From: Opitutaceae bacterium EW11
Lineage (GTDB): Bacteria > Verrucomicrobiota > Verrucomicrobiia > Opitutales > Opitutaceae
Reading direction: 5' to 3'
Assembly (NCBI GenBank): GCA_003054665.1
Contig: QAYY01000001.1
Coordinates: 981,501-1,045,500 of the forward strand
Length of the DNA stretch: 64,000 nucleotides
Below, in pieces: positions 50,936 to 59,858 of the stretch. Numbering within the stretch: position 1 is the stretch's first letter; the number at the start of each line of letters is the position of its first letter. The notes under the pieces are model-generated. The model did not search any database, was not told the origin of the DNA, and was given only the letters and a program-made list of their open reading frames with translations. Both the position numbers and the translations under genes were made by a program.

Positions 50936-52816
50936 CTACACGAGCGACACGCCCTTCGGAACGCGCACGATGGTCGTGCCGGCGATCTTGTCGTGCCACG
51001 ACTGGCGCTGTTCGTCGAACGCGACCCAAATGAAACCGAAGCCGGCCAGCGCCAGCGACAGGAAGCCGGCGAGCGCGCGAACGATTGCCACGGTCCAGTC
51101 GAGCTTCCGATCGTCGACCCGGACGACTTTGATCTCGAGGATGATGCCGCCAATCGTCGTGCCTTTCAGCGCCCACATCACGACATGGTAGACGGTAAAG
51201 ATCAGCGTCGCGAAGCCGCCGTCGACGTGGAGCATTCCGCACATCACGCCGATCAGAACCAAGTCGAGCATCGAAGCGCACAACCGCCGCCAAAACCCGA
51301 CGCGCTCCAGGGAAGCAGAGGAAATCGGAACGGGGGGCGGGGCAAACGTGCGCGGCGTTTCCGCGGGAGCCGGGGCCACTGCGGCCGAAGCACCGAAACC
51401 GGGTGACTGATTGGAGACAGTTCCCTCAACGTTCGGAGTCGACGCGGTTGTCGTCGGGAGCGGCGGAACCGCCGCCGGCGCGGCTCCCGCACTCGCCGTC
51501 GCGAGCACCACCGGAGGAACGGGCGGCGCCTTCTCCCGGCGCATGCTCAGGATTGTCGTGTAGACGGCCATGCCGAGGCCGACCATCGAGCCGATCTTCC
51601 AGAGGACCAGGCCCAGGAGCGGGATGGTATAGATGACCATGGCGATCAAACCGCCGATGAGCACCGAAAGTGCGGTGCTCTTGATGCCCAGCGGATTGGT
51701 TATCCGCCGACCGAGGAAACCGAAGAACGCCGCCTTCCCGAACAGGGTGCCGATGAAGAGCGCGAGAACCAGCGCAACGCCACCCAGCACGGTGAACGAA
51801 AGGATGATGAACAGCGGAGGCGTGAGGATGAGAGCCAGGAAGCTGGCAAGAATCGTCCGCCCTGGCCGCTGTTCGAGTGTCTCGGCGCACGCCCGAAGCG
51901 GTTTGTCGAAGATCAGCCCTAGGAGCACGTACACTCCAAGGAACGCGAACGCGATGCCCCACGGCCAGAGGATGTGCGGATCCCAGGACAGCAGCCGCGC
52001 CTTCAACACCGTCTCCTGGAACCAAGTGCCCACCGTGCCGGCGCCGGGCACATGACTCAGGAACGGCACCTCCGTGACCTGGCCGTGGATTTCGGCCCCG
52101 GGAGCACGTTCGATTCTGCTCCCGACGCACACCACTCCGCCGTCTACCTGGGCGTCAGGTCCGAGTTTGATCATGCCCATCACCGCGACGACCTGGCCGC
52201 GAACGTGGCCGTAGATCTCGGCATTGCCCATGACCGCCACGACATCCTGCCCGACGTTTTTGCGGGCAATCGCATTTCCCATCACCGCGACCACGCCCTG
52301 GCCGACGTCTTCACGCGCCTCGCTGTTGCCGAGCACGGCGACGACGTCCTGACCCACCTCTCCCTCGGCGAGCGAATTCCCGAGGATGCTGACCACGTCA
52401 TTGGCAGTCTCACCGGGAAACAGATGAGCGCCGCCAAACGAAACCACGTCTCGCGAGGAGCCGCGACGGTGTTGGGGAGCTGGTGCGGGCTTGGGCGCTG
52501 CGGGAGCTTCAGGCGTGGCACCTGCCTCGCGCTCAGGCGCGGGAGCAGGGCTCGTCGACTGCGCCGGAGCGGCTGCAGGCTCCGTGGGTTTGGTCTGCTC
52601 GGAGGCCTGCGGCGCAGGAGCAGGGGTCTCGGCCGCTGCGGGCTTCGGCTCGTCAGCGGTCTCGTCCTCCGGCGCAGTTGCGGGCGGCGTTTCTGCGGGA
52701 GCCGCCTTCTCCGCCGCCGCTGTTTCGCTCTGGGCGGGAGCGGGCTGCTCGGCCGCGGCCCACCACGGGGCCGCGCACGAGGCAAAAAGGATAAAAAGAA
52801 GCCGAATCGTTTTCAT
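50936..52816 (-). CDS. Bactofilin-like repeat protein with membrane helices and a C-terminal RDD domain
   Basis: 626 residues from ATG 52816. Signal peptide MKTIRLLFILFASCAAPWWA, then about 90 residues of Ala/Pro/Glu-rich sequence. A repeat block follows in which GQDVVAVMGN-like units recur (NDVVSILGNSLAEG, GQDVVAVLGNSEARED, GQGVVAVMGNAIARKN, GQDVVAVMGNAEIYGH), reminiscent of the bactofilin/polymer-forming beta helix. About five transmembrane helices (IAFAFLGVYVLLGLIF, FLALILTPPLFIILSF and more) and a second Pro-rich linker lead to an RDD-type membrane domain (RRLCASMLDLVLIGVMCGML to DKIAGTTIVRV). It follows the putative anti-sigma gene by 11 bases. Function unknown; a membrane-stress role is inferred from context. 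Confidence 0.8.
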   Translation of the reverse strand: MKTIRLLFILFASCAAPWWAAAEQPAPAQSETAAAEKAAPAETPPATAPEDETADEPKPAAAETPAPAPQASEQTKPTEPAAAPAQSTSPAPAPEREAGATPEAPAAPKPAPAPQHRRGSSRDVVSFGGAHLFPGETANDVVSILGNSLAEGEVGQDVVAVLGNSEAREDVGQGVVAVMGNAIARKNVGQDVVAVMGNAEIYGHVRGQVVAVMGMIKLGPDAQVDGGVVCVGSRIERAPGAEIHGQVTEVPFLSHVPGAGTVGTWFQETVLKARLLSWDPHILWPWGIAFAFLGVYVLLGLIFDKPLRACAETLEQRPGRTILASFLALILTPPLFIILSFTVLGGVALVLALFIGTLFGKAAFFGFLGRRITNPLGIKSTALSVLIGGLIAMVIYTIPLLGLVLWKIGSMVGLGMAVYTTILSMRREKAPPVPPVVLATASAGAAPAAVPPLPTTTASTPNVEGTVSNQSPGFGASAAVAPAPAETPRTFAPPPVPISSASLERVGFWRRLCASMLDLVLIGVMCGMLHVDGGFATLIFTVYHVVMWALKGTTIGGIILEIKVVRVDDRKLDWTVAIVRALAGFLSLALAGFGFIWVAFDEQRQSWHDKIAGTTIVRVPKGVSLV

Positions 52817-52827
52817 AAAGGGAGAAA

Positions 52828-53313
52828 TCAACGGGGTTGCCAAAGGGTGCGGTAGGCGGTTGCGCCCACGCCGATGAGGAGGAGATACGCCAGCACCACG
52901 CCGCCGATGCAGCCGTAGAGCCAGGGCGTCGGCACGAGGTCGAGGAGCTGCGAGCCAAGCCGGCCAAATACGCCAAACACCGCCTTCGCGGCTTGCAGCC
53001 AGCCGATCGGTTCGGCCACGGCTCCCTCCACCACTTGGGCGGAGCTGCTGTGGAACAGCGCGAAAACCGCTGCGATCACGCCGGCGGCGAGCGCGGCCGA
53101 AACGACGAGAAACGCCCAGCGAACTGCCGTCGGCCAGTAGGTCCAGGAGCGGTGCCACCACGGGAGCGCTTCACGCCGCGCAATCTCGGCGAGCACGCGC
53201 GCCTCCAACGAGGAGGGAGCGCGCCGAACCGGAAGCGATTTGAGCGCCTGGTCTACCACTTTCTCGAGAGGATCCGGGTTCGGGTTCATGGGATTAAACA
53301 GAGAATTTTTCAT
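52828..53313 (-). CDS. Putative anti-sigma factor, membrane protein
   Basis: 161 residues from ATG 53313; an ATG at 53289, 4 bases after the sigma stop, is an alternative. The cytoplasmic N-terminus NPDPLEKVVDQALKSLPVRRAPSSLEARVLAEIARREALPWW is helical and resembles zinc-free anti-sigma regions. Two transmembrane helices follow (AFLVVSAALAAGVIAAVFALF and LYGCIGGVVLAYLLLIGVGATAY). No HxxxCxxC zinc motif is present. It overlaps the sigma factor gene by 20 bases and precedes the RDD gene by 11 bases, so all three are one operon. The anti-sigma call rests mainly on this context. Confidence 0.65.
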   Translation of the reverse strand: MKNSLFNPMNPNPDPLEKVVDQALKSLPVRRAPSSLEARVLAEIARREALPWWHRSWTYWPTAVRWAFLVVSAALAAGVIAAVFALFHSSSAQVVEGAVAEPIGWLQAAKAVFGVFGRLGSQLLDLVPTPWLYGCIGGVVLAYLLLIGVGATAYRTLWQPR

Positions 53314-53893
53314 GTGCGGTGCCGCTCTGCGCGAGGACTTGGGCCAGCGCGGCGCGCGCCCTCAAAATGTCGGTTTTCACCTTGGCCAGGGAGACCCCGA
53401 GCCGTTTGGCGATCTCGTCGTAGGAAAGATCTTCGAAATGATAGAGCACGAGCGGCACGCGCTGATGGTCGGGGAGCTTGGCCAGAGCGCGCTCGATCCA
53501 GGCCCGCCGCTCCTGATTATCGAGGTCGGCATTCGCCACCTCGGAGGAGGCAAACTCGACGGGCTCCGGCTCGGGATCGTCGGGGTCGTCGGTGCGGACG
53601 AGTTCGGAAAAGAACCGCCACCGTTTCCGGTAACGCTGGAGGTGGTTGAGCGAAAGGTTGGTCGCGACGGTCTTCAGCCAGCCGCCAGCGGTGGGGCTCG
53701 ACTGCAGCATGTCGAAACGCTCGTACGCCTTGAGAAACACCTCTTGGGAAATGTCCTCCGCGTGCGTTTCGTTTCCCAGCAACCGAACCGCCGTGGAGTA
53801 GACCATATCCTGATAGTTTCGCATGAACGTCGTGAAATCGACTGGGGTCATCAGCCCCGCGGGTGGGTTTTGCACTGGAGGAACATCGTTCAT
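53294..53893 (-). CDS. ECF sigma factor (sigma-70 family)
   Basis: 199 residues from ATG 53893 (MNDVPPVQNPPAGLMTP). Region 2 is seen in FMRNYQDMVYSTAVRLLGNETHAEDISQEVFLKAYERFDML and GGWLKTVATNLSLNHLQRYRKRWRF. Region 4 is seen in ALAKLPDHQRVPLVLYHFEDLSYDEIAKRLGVSLAKVKTDILRARAALAQ. An acidic linker lies between. It directs RNA polymerase to a small set of stress or envelope genes. The overlapping downstream gene is its likely inhibitor. Confidence 0.94.
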   Translation of the reverse strand: MNDVPPVQNPPAGLMTPVDFTTFMRNYQDMVYSTAVRLLGNETHAEDISQEVFLKAYERFDMLQSSPTAGGWLKTVATNLSLNHLQRYRKRWRFFSELVRTDDPDDPEPEPVEFASSEVANADLDNQERRAWIERALAKLPDHQRVPLVLYHFEDLSYDEIAKRLGVSLAKVKTDILRARAALAQVLAQSGTAHEKFSV

Positions 53894-54326
53894 GCGAAGA
53901 ACACGTTGGCCTCTGTGGAAGTTGCAGTTTCTTAGCTGCCCACGCTGGTCGATTTCAGCGAAACGAGCGAATCCTGCGGGAGTGCAGGAAATCACAGTCA
54001 GAAGGACATTAACGCAAGATCAAGCTGGCGTCAGGCCCGAGGTCTGGCGTGTGCGTGTAGCGCGGACCCAGTGAGCGCCCGACCGCGCACCGGCCGATCT
54101 CCTCGCCGGAAAACCGACCGGGCAACGTCATGGGCCACGAGCCCTAGGTCTCCCTCGAAGCGAGAGAGTACGCCCCCGTATCTGCGGTGGCGGATCCGGT
54201 GGGCAGCACCGGTCCCGAGGCAGCGTTTCTTCTCCGACCGTGCTCCCCTTCGGACACTGGCTCGCATTTTTCGCGGGTGACAGGTTTGGCTCGAATTGGT
54301 ACCGGGGGAGTTCCATTTACAAGTCC
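53894..54326. other. Divergent intergenic region, 433 bases
   Basis: No gene recognised between the sigma factor and the DUF3568-type lipoprotein. A possible ECF-like AAC-N15-CGT lies directly before the sigma start but is too weak to call. The lipoprotein promoter lies in the right part. Confidence 0.4.
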
Positions 54327-54722
54327 ATGACCACCACTTTCCGTAGCTGCATCGCTGTTCTGATTGCGGGGGCTGCACTCGCCGGTTGTTCGACGATTGA
54401 TTACGACCAGTCGGGAGAAAACTACGCCGTCTTCCAGTACGGTGAGTTCAAGATGCTGGTGAACGCCAACGCCCGGCGCACCGTGGACGCAACCGAGCGG
54501 GCACTCCCCAAGGTTGACCTTCGAGAAACGGCGAAGCGGGTGAACCGCTTTGACGCCAAAGTCGCCGCTCGCGCGTGGAACAGGACTCGCGTGCTCGTCA
54601 CGATCGAGGAGGTGAACAGCCTCCAGACGCTTGTCACGATTCAGTGGGGCGAACAGGGCCACCTCGACCTTTCCCGGCAGCTGTTCGACGAGATCGACGC
54701 CGCACTTCCGAGCGTGCCTTGA
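54327..54722 (+). CDS. DUF3568-like lipoprotein
   Basis: 131 residues from ATG 54327, chosen because it gives the lipoprotein signal MTTTFRSCIAVLIAGAALAGC. The mature part FKMLVNANARRTVDATERALPKVDLRETAKRVNRFDAKVAARAWNRTRVLVTIEEVNSLQTLVTIQWGEQGHLDLSRQLFDEIDAALP has the alpha-beta layout of DUF3568-type proteins, small lipoproteins of unknown role. It converges with the nucleotidyltransferase gene 24 bases away. Confidence 0.7.
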   Translation: MTTTFRSCIAVLIAGAALAGCSTIDYDQSGENYAVFQYGEFKMLVNANARRTVDATERALPKVDLRETAKRVNRFDAKVAARAWNRTRVLVTIEEVNSLQTLVTIQWGEQGHLDLSRQLFDEIDAALPSVP

Positions 54723-54746
54723 GGCCGCTCCCGATCCGGGTCCGCC

Positions 54747-55628
54747 TCAGGACCAGAGTTTTTTCGGGTACTCGCCTGTCTCGACCAGGCGGGCGATGGA
54801 GTCGACGACGCGCGGTTTGTCTTCGCGATACGTCACTCCGAACCAGGAGCTTTCCGTCGTCAGCACGCGGGCCTGCAACCGGCCGCGCCCGATGAGTTCC
54901 GACACCGCGCCAGGAAGGTAATACTCCGCCTTCGGAGCGGGAGCGGAGCCGAGCGACTCGAGAAACGCATGGAATTCCGCGTCGAGCTGAGGAAAAACCG
55001 CCGGCGTGAAGCCCCAGCAGTTCATCGAAACGAGGGTGTCGGGCGAAAGCTTCTTCCCCGGGCCGACGTCGACCGCCTGAATCCCGGAGTGTTCGACGAC
55101 GGAAAGCAGCCGGCCCTCCGTATCCACGGAGCAAACACCGCGCGACACCGCCCCTGCCTCGGACAGGGTGTTTCCCAGCCGGAAGCCCACCATCGCCGCC
55201 TCGTCCGCTTTCGCTCCGGCGAGGAACGCCGACAGTTTCCGAAAAGAGTCCCGACCGTAGAAATCGTCGGCGTTGATGACGGCAAACGGCTCGCGCACCT
55301 TCTCCCGTGCACACCAGGTCGCGTGCCCCGTTCCCCATGGTTTCTCCCGACCTGCGGGCACGGTGAAGCCGGCGGGCAGCGCCTCGAGCGACTGAAATAC
55401 GAAATCGACCGCAATCCGGCCTTCGTAGGCAGCGGCAATCCGCTCGCGAAACACGGCTTCGAAGTCGCGCCGGATGACAAACACAACCCGGCCGAACCCG
55501 GCGCGGAGGGCGTCAAACACGGAGTAGTCGAGCATCGTCTCCCCCGAAGGGCCGATCGGGTCGATCTGCTTCAACCCGCCGTAACGGGAGCCCATTCCGG
55601 CAGCGAGGACGAGGAGCGTGGGTGCCAT
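54747..55628 (-). CDS. Nucleotidyltransferase family protein (sugar-nucleotide type)
   Basis: 293 residues from ATG 55628 (MAPTLLVLAAGMGSRYGG). GMGSRYGGLKQIDPIGPSGETMLDYSVFDAL is the nucleotide-binding loop of the pyrophosphorylase fold, and FAVINADDFYGRDSFRKL carries the metal-binding Asp residues. PWGTGHATWCAREKV and FGVTYREDKPRVVDSIARL complete the pattern. These enzymes join NTPs to sugar or choline phosphates; which sugar is not visible. The 266-base region upstream carries a degenerate heptamer repeat and the MCP terminator. Confidence 0.85.
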   Translation of the reverse strand: MAPTLLVLAAGMGSRYGGLKQIDPIGPSGETMLDYSVFDALRAGFGRVVFVIRRDFEAVFRERIAAAYEGRIAVDFVFQSLEALPAGFTVPAGREKPWGTGHATWCAREKVREPFAVINADDFYGRDSFRKLSAFLAGAKADEAAMVGFRLGNTLSEAGAVSRGVCSVDTEGRLLSVVEHSGIQAVDVGPGKKLSPDTLVSMNCWGFTPAVFPQLDAEFHAFLESLGSAPAPKAEYYLPGAVSELIGRGRLQARVLTTESSWFGVTYREDKPRVVDSIARLVETGEYPKKLWS

Positions 55629-55821
55629 CCAGGAAGGAGAAAGGATTGGAATCCGCACGGCAAGGCGATCGGCGCCCGCAGCTCGCTGCTGGATACAGCC
55701 GCAGAGCCGCCGCGTCCACCGTCCGCTTGTGGTCCGTACCCAAATTCCAATTACCAACTACGAACTACTCCGCGGCGCGCGACCGGGCCCATCCGCCTTC
55801 TCGCGTGCTCACGCCGCGGCC

Positions 55822-55857
55822 AAAAAAGAAACCGGCCGGAGATCGCTCTCCGGCCGG
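55822..55857 (-). terminator. Terminator of the chemotaxis-receptor gene
   Basis: 11-bp perfect stem (CCGGCCGGAGA and complement, 4-base loop) followed on the minus strand by TTTCTTTTTT, about 38 bases after the receptor stop. Confidence 0.88.
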
Positions 55858-55894
55858 CTTGCGAAGCGGGAAGTCTTAGCAGGAACCTGGATGC

Positions 55895-57958
55895 CTAGAC
55901 ATCCTTGAAAAAGCGGTCTTCACCCTGCGGCGCGTGGCCGTTGCGGTTCGGAATCCCACCGTTGCCGTCGACCTTGGCGGCTGCGGCCGGGGCCGGAACA
56001 CGAGCCGGTACGCGGCGCGGAGCCGCGGCGGTCGCCCGGGGAGCCTTGTCGGTCTTGGCGGAAGCCTGAGCGGAAGCGCTGGTGGGCGCAGGCGAAGCGG
56101 AAGCAGGTGCGGAGCTGGCCGGGGCGGCGGCGTGCTCCTCGTGCTTTTCCTCTTCGCCGTGTTCGTGGCGCTTTGCGCCGCTGACCATGGAAGTGAGTTC
56201 TTCGACGATCGTCGTGAGCTGGGCGGCCTGGTTGTTCAGCTCGGCGGCGGCAGCGCTGGTCTGCTGGGCCGTGGCGGCGTTGCCCTGGGTGACGCTGTCC
56301 ATGTCGGACACCGCACGGGTCACCTGCTCGATACCCTGGCTCTGCTCCTGCGAGGCGACGGCGATCTCGGCGATCAGCTCATCCACCTGACGGGCTTTCG
56401 CGGTGATTTCGTCGAGGCTCTTGGCCACTTTCTCGGAAATCTTGGCGCCCTGCTCGCTCTTGGAGGTGGCATCGGAAATCTTCTGCGCCGTCTCGCGGGC
56501 GGCCTGCACGCTGCGTTGGGCCAGCGAGCGGACTTCGTCGGCGACAACCGCAAAACCGAGGCCGGCTTCGCCTGCGCGAGCGGCTTCGACGGCGGCGTTC
56601 AAGGCGAGGAGGTTCGTCTGAAACGCGATCTCGTCGATCGTCTTGATGATCTTGGAAATCTCCATGCTGGACGCCTGGATCGCGCCCATGGCGGCCTTCA
56701 TCTCCTTCATGTCCTCGGCTCCGACGTCGGCGGCGGCGCGAGTCTGATTGGCAATCGCCTTGGCGGCCTGGGCGTTCTCGGCGTTCTTCTTCGTCATGCC
56801 GGCCATCTCTTCGAGCGAGGCGGAGCTCTCTTCGAGGGAAGCCGCCTGGCGGGATGAACCGTCGGCCATGGTTTGAGAAGCGGCGGTCACCTGGCCCGCG
56901 GCGAGCGAGGTGTGTTCCGCGCCCGTGGTGAGACGCTTGGTGAGGCGCGTGATCGGACCGGTCACGCTGCGCACGATGAGGAAGGAAAAGAGGATGCCGA
57001 CCACGATGCCGGCGATGCTGAAGCCCAGCACGAGGCGCTCATTGAGGCGCTGCGAGGAACGAGTCTGCTGATCGATCTGATCCTGCAGCTCGCCGAGTTT
57101 GCCGCGCACGTTGGAAATCTTCTGGGTGAAGAGCGGGGCGAGGCGGTCGAGTTCGTTTTTCGCCACGGCTGCGCGAGCTTCGGAAGCGGCGACGACCCGG
57201 TCGAAACCCTCGATGTAGGCGGCGCTGTTTTCGCCGATTTGCTTCAGGAGTTTCATCTTCGCCGGGTCGGCGAGAGAGGCGTCCAGCGCCTCGGCTTCGG
57301 CGAGTTCCTTCTGCATCGCAGCCACCTGTTTGTTCAGCGTGGTGAAGGAATCGCGTACCTTCGTCGCGTGGGCGGGATCGCCGGAGAGGAGGTAGCTGTT
57401 AACCGAGGCGAGGGCCTCGAAGAAATTTTGGAGCGCTGTCGAAGTCTTGAACGAAGCGTTCTGATCGCCGCTCTGGCGGGCCGCGACCAGCATTCCCTTG
57501 AGGGCTTCGGCAATCGACGTGGCGCGCGGATCGAGCGACTGCGCGACTTCCTGCTGACGCTGATGGAGCAGGTCCACCGTCTTTTTGAACGCCCCGGCAT
57601 AGTCGGTAAGCAGCTTCTTCGCGTCGGTGAGATCCTTCGAGCGCTCCGGGTCGGTGATCATCTCGGTCGCCTTGTTGAGTGCGGACTCGAGGGCCTTCTG
57701 GTTTTGCCCGTAGCTCGCGACACTCTCGTCGCTCCCGCTGATGAGAAACTCGTTCACGCTCATCCGCAGCTTGAGCATCGATGCTTCGAGATTCGCGGCG
57801 ACGTTGTTCTCCGCGGTGCTGGCGGAGTATTCGCTCAGTCCCTTTCCTGCGCGGCCCAGCGCGAAATAGGCAATGGCGGCGACAACCGCAAAGAGGACAA
57901 ATACCAGAGTGAATCCCGAAACGATCTTTCGGCCGATGGTGAGGGACGGAAGTTTCAC
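55895..57958 (-). CDS. Methyl-accepting chemotaxis protein
   Basis: 687 residues. First transmembrane helix about 10-34 ([27 protein letters not shown]), a helical sensor to about residue 310, second helix ([19 protein letters not shown]) and a HAMP segment ([12 protein letters not shown]). The signalling hairpin follows, with the conserved tip [41 protein letters not shown] at about 440-480. The last 90 residues are Ala/Pro/Ser-rich with a His/Glu-rich patch, and no NWETF-like CheR pentapeptide ends the protein. It passes chemical signals to CheA/CheW; none are in the window. A TonB-like gene lies 34 bases upstream. Confidence 0.95.
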   Translation of the reverse strand: MKLPSLTIGRKIVSGFTLVFVLFAVVAAIAYFALGRAGKGLSEYSASTAENNVAANLEASMLKLRMSVNEFLISGSDESVASYGQNQKALESALNKATEMITDPERSKDLTDAKKLLTDYAGAFKKTVDLLHQRQQEVAQSLDPRATSIAEALKGMLVAARQSGDQNASFKTSTALQNFFEALASVNSYLLSGDPAHATKVRDSFTTLNKQVAAMQKELAEAEALDASLADPAKMKLLKQIGENSAAYIEGFDRVVAASEARAAVAKNELDRLAPLFTQKISNVRGKLGELQDQIDQQTRSSQRLNERLVLGFSIAGIVVGILFSFLIVRSVTGPITRLTKRLTTGAEHTSLAAGQVTAASQTMADGSSRQAASLEESSASLEEMAGMTKKNAENAQAAKAIANQTRAAADVGAEDMKEMKAAMGAIQASSMEISKIIKTIDEIAFQTNLLALNAAVEAARAGEAGLGFAVVADEVRSLAQRSVQAARETAQKISDATSKSEQGAKISEKVAKSLDEITAKARQVDELIAEIAVASQEQSQGIEQVTRAVSDMDSVTQGNAATAQQTSAAAAELNNQAAQLTTIVEELTSMVSGAKRHEHGEEEKHEEHAAAPASSAPASASPAPTSASAQASAKTDKAPRATAAAPRRVPARVPAPAAAAKVDGNGGIPNRNGHAPQGEDRFFKDV

Positions 57959-57992
57959 AGGGTGAAGATGGAAACGTTGAGGTTGCTTGAGC

Positions 57993-58364
57993 TTACTCGT
58001 CGCTGACGTTGAAGCGCAGGGGGACGGTCACGCGGACCTTCACTGGATTGCCGTCCTTCTTGGCCGGCTTAAATTTCCAGTTCTTAACCGCGTCGAGCGC
58101 CGGTTTTTCGAAATCGTGGTGGGACGACTTCGAGATGGACGCCTCTTGAATCGAACCCTTTTCGTCGATCACGAGGATGACCGCGACCACGCCGGAGATT
58201 CCGTCGCGCTTGAGCGAATCGGGGTACTTCGGGGGAGGGGTCTTGATCGGGACGGGGTTGTCGTCGACCTTGGTGTAGATGGTGTCGTCAGCGTGGGCAG
58301 CAGTCAGCAATCCCAGGGCGCCACATAGAAGTGACACGGCGAAGATACGTGGCAGAAGTCTCAT
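57993..58364 (-). CDS. Small periplasmic TonB C-terminal-domain protein
   Basis: 123 residues. Signal peptide [20 protein letters not shown] ending AAHA, then [81 protein letters not shown], a complete TonB C-terminal domain. The N-terminal anchor and Pro-rich spacer of TonB are missing, so it is a soluble TonB-like protein. It is transcribed toward the chemotaxis receptor with only 34 bases between. The functional link is unknown. Confidence 0.88.
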   Translation of the reverse strand: MRLLPRIFAVSLLCGALGLLTAAHADDTIYTKVDDNPVPIKTPPPKYPDSLKRDGISGVVAVILVIDEKGSIQEASISKSSHHDFEKPALDAVKNWKFKPAKKDGNPVKVRVTVPLRFNVSDE

Positions 58365-58619
58365 TTGGGGAAGCGATTACTCGCTCCATATCGACCTCAC
58401 TCCCGCTTTCTTGAGGAGGTAGAGTGTTTTTTGCCCCAGAAATCCCGCATTTTGTTCTTCAATGTTTTGTAAACAATCGCGGTTTTCCGCTGGCGGGCGA
58501 CAAACGAACTCGCGCAGCGGACCACGGTAAGACCTTGAATGCCAGCGCGCTAACGCAGCGCTCCCCTTCCCGCTCCGAGCCCGACGGCGGACTTCTCACA
58601 GTCCTTCCGTCGACCTCAT

Positions 58620-59081
58620 CTATTTGTGAATTGAGAGCAGCTCGACCTCGAAAACTAGGGTTGCACGCCGTGGAATCTTGGGAGGTTGTCCCCGGGTGCC
58701 ATAGCCCAGCTCGAAAGGAACGATGACGATTCGCCGCTCTCCCGGCTTCATCAGTTGGAGCGCCTCGTCCCACCCTTCGATCACCTGCCCGCGGCCGAGG
58801 CGAAACGTGAAGGGCTTCTGCGGATCGAGCGCTTCGTCGAAGACGGTTCCATCGAGGAGTTTCCCCGTGTAGAGCACGTCGACCATGTCTCCAGCTTTCG
58901 GATTCGCGCCGCTGCCCTCCTTGAGCAGCACGGTGCGCAGACTGGTCGACGTACGCTTCGCGGTCGGCCAGTTCTTCTGGACGATTTCCAGGTCCTCGGC
59001 GGGCAGTTTTTCCCGCTGCGCGAAGACGAGGGAGGGGGCAAATGCGATCAGGACGAAGAGCAGAATTCGGGCAAAGCGCAT
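58620..59081 (-). CDS. FKBP-type peptidyl-prolyl isomerase, exported
   Basis: 153 residues. Signal peptide MRFARILLFVLIAFAPSLVFA. The FKBP domain is complete: VLLKEGSGANPKAGDMVDVLYTGKLLDGTVFDEALDPQKPFTFRLGRGQVIEGWDEALQLMKPGERRIVIVPFELGYGTRGQPPKIPRRATLVFEVELLSI. The aromatic and Asp residues of the active site are in place (YTGKLLDGTVFD, VIEGW). It helps fold periplasmic proteins. The gap upstream of the TonB-like gene (58365-58619) shows nothing else. Confidence 0.95.
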   Translation of the reverse strand: MRFARILLFVLIAFAPSLVFAQREKLPAEDLEIVQKNWPTAKRTSTSLRTVLLKEGSGANPKAGDMVDVLYTGKLLDGTVFDEALDPQKPFTFRLGRGQVIEGWDEALQLMKPGERRIVIVPFELGYGTRGQPPKIPRRATLVFEVELLSIHK

Positions 59082-59152
59082 GGCCCACTATGGAACCGGC
59101 ACGGCGACGCCGTGCAATCCTCGAGAGCGTTCCGCGTGCGGAACGATGCGGC

Positions 59153-59770
59153 TCACGTCCCTGACGCGACCGGCGGAACGCGCATCGCCGGGTGCACGGC
59201 GATGCGTTTCAAGGCCCTCCGCAGAAGCGTAATGCCGGGCTCGATACGATGCCAGGGAGAGGCGCCCGACGGATGGGGCAGCGGGATGACGTCGATCTCC
59301 CGGCCCGAGTGCCGCCAGGTGAACGACTGCCCGATGACTTCCGTCAGCGGAGCCTCCGGGAGGAAGCGGCCGATGGCGAGTTTGCCCACGGGAATGATCA
59401 ATTCGGGCCGGAGGATCTCGAGTTCACGCTCCAGCCACCGGCTGCAGTTCTCGATCTCTCCTTCGTCCGGCACGCGGTCCCCGCCGGCGGGATTCTTGCC
59501 CGGAAAACACCGGCATACGGCGGCGAAATAAACGCGATCCCGCGTTTCATCCTCCGTCCAGCCCAGAACGGAATTAAACCATTTGAAAAGCGTCTTCCCC
59601 GCCGTCCAGGCGAACGGCCGGCCAAGCACGGGCTCCTTGTCGCCCGGCGCCTGCCCGACGAGGAGAGCCCGGCTAGCGACGGGCCGCCCGACGACCACCG
59701 GTCGATGCATTTTGGGGCAGAGGCGGCAGGCGCGGAGCTGGGAAAGGTGCTTCTCGATGGGTGTCGGCAT
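59153..59770 (-). CDS. Uracil-DNA glycosylase family protein (iron-sulfur type)
   Basis: 205 residues. LRACRLCPKMHRPVVVGRP opens with the CxxC of the iron-sulfur cluster; further Cys are in AAVCRCFPGKNPAGGDRVPDEGEIENCSRWL. The catalytic motif ALLVGQAPGDKEPVLGRPFAWTAGKTL resembles family 4/5 enzymes (GxxPG-D.E...GRPF), and LIIPVGKLAIGRFL and VIPLPHPSGASPWHRI complete the fold. It removes uracil or related lesions from DNA. The 3' end lies about 70 bases from the FKBP gene on the same strand. Confidence 0.9.
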   Translation of the reverse strand: MPTPIEKHLSQLRACRLCPKMHRPVVVGRPVASRALLVGQAPGDKEPVLGRPFAWTAGKTLFKWFNSVLGWTEDETRDRVYFAAVCRCFPGKNPAGGDRVPDEGEIENCSRWLERELEILRPELIIPVGKLAIGRFLPEAPLTEVIGQSFTWRHSGREIDVIPLPHPSGASPWHRIEPGITLLRRALKRIAVHPAMRVPPVASGT

Positions 59771-59858
59771 GCGGGGACGAAGAGCTAGCGGCCCCGCCGA
59801 CGTCCGACAACCTGGGAGTTGGCCGGCAAGCCCGCCCGGCCGGAACGGCCCCGCGTGC

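Noticed and set aside
53903-53923. ECF-type promoter AAC-N15-CGT before the sigma factor
   Set aside because: Spacing is short, the match minimal, and the start codon follows so closely that the transcript would be leaderless.
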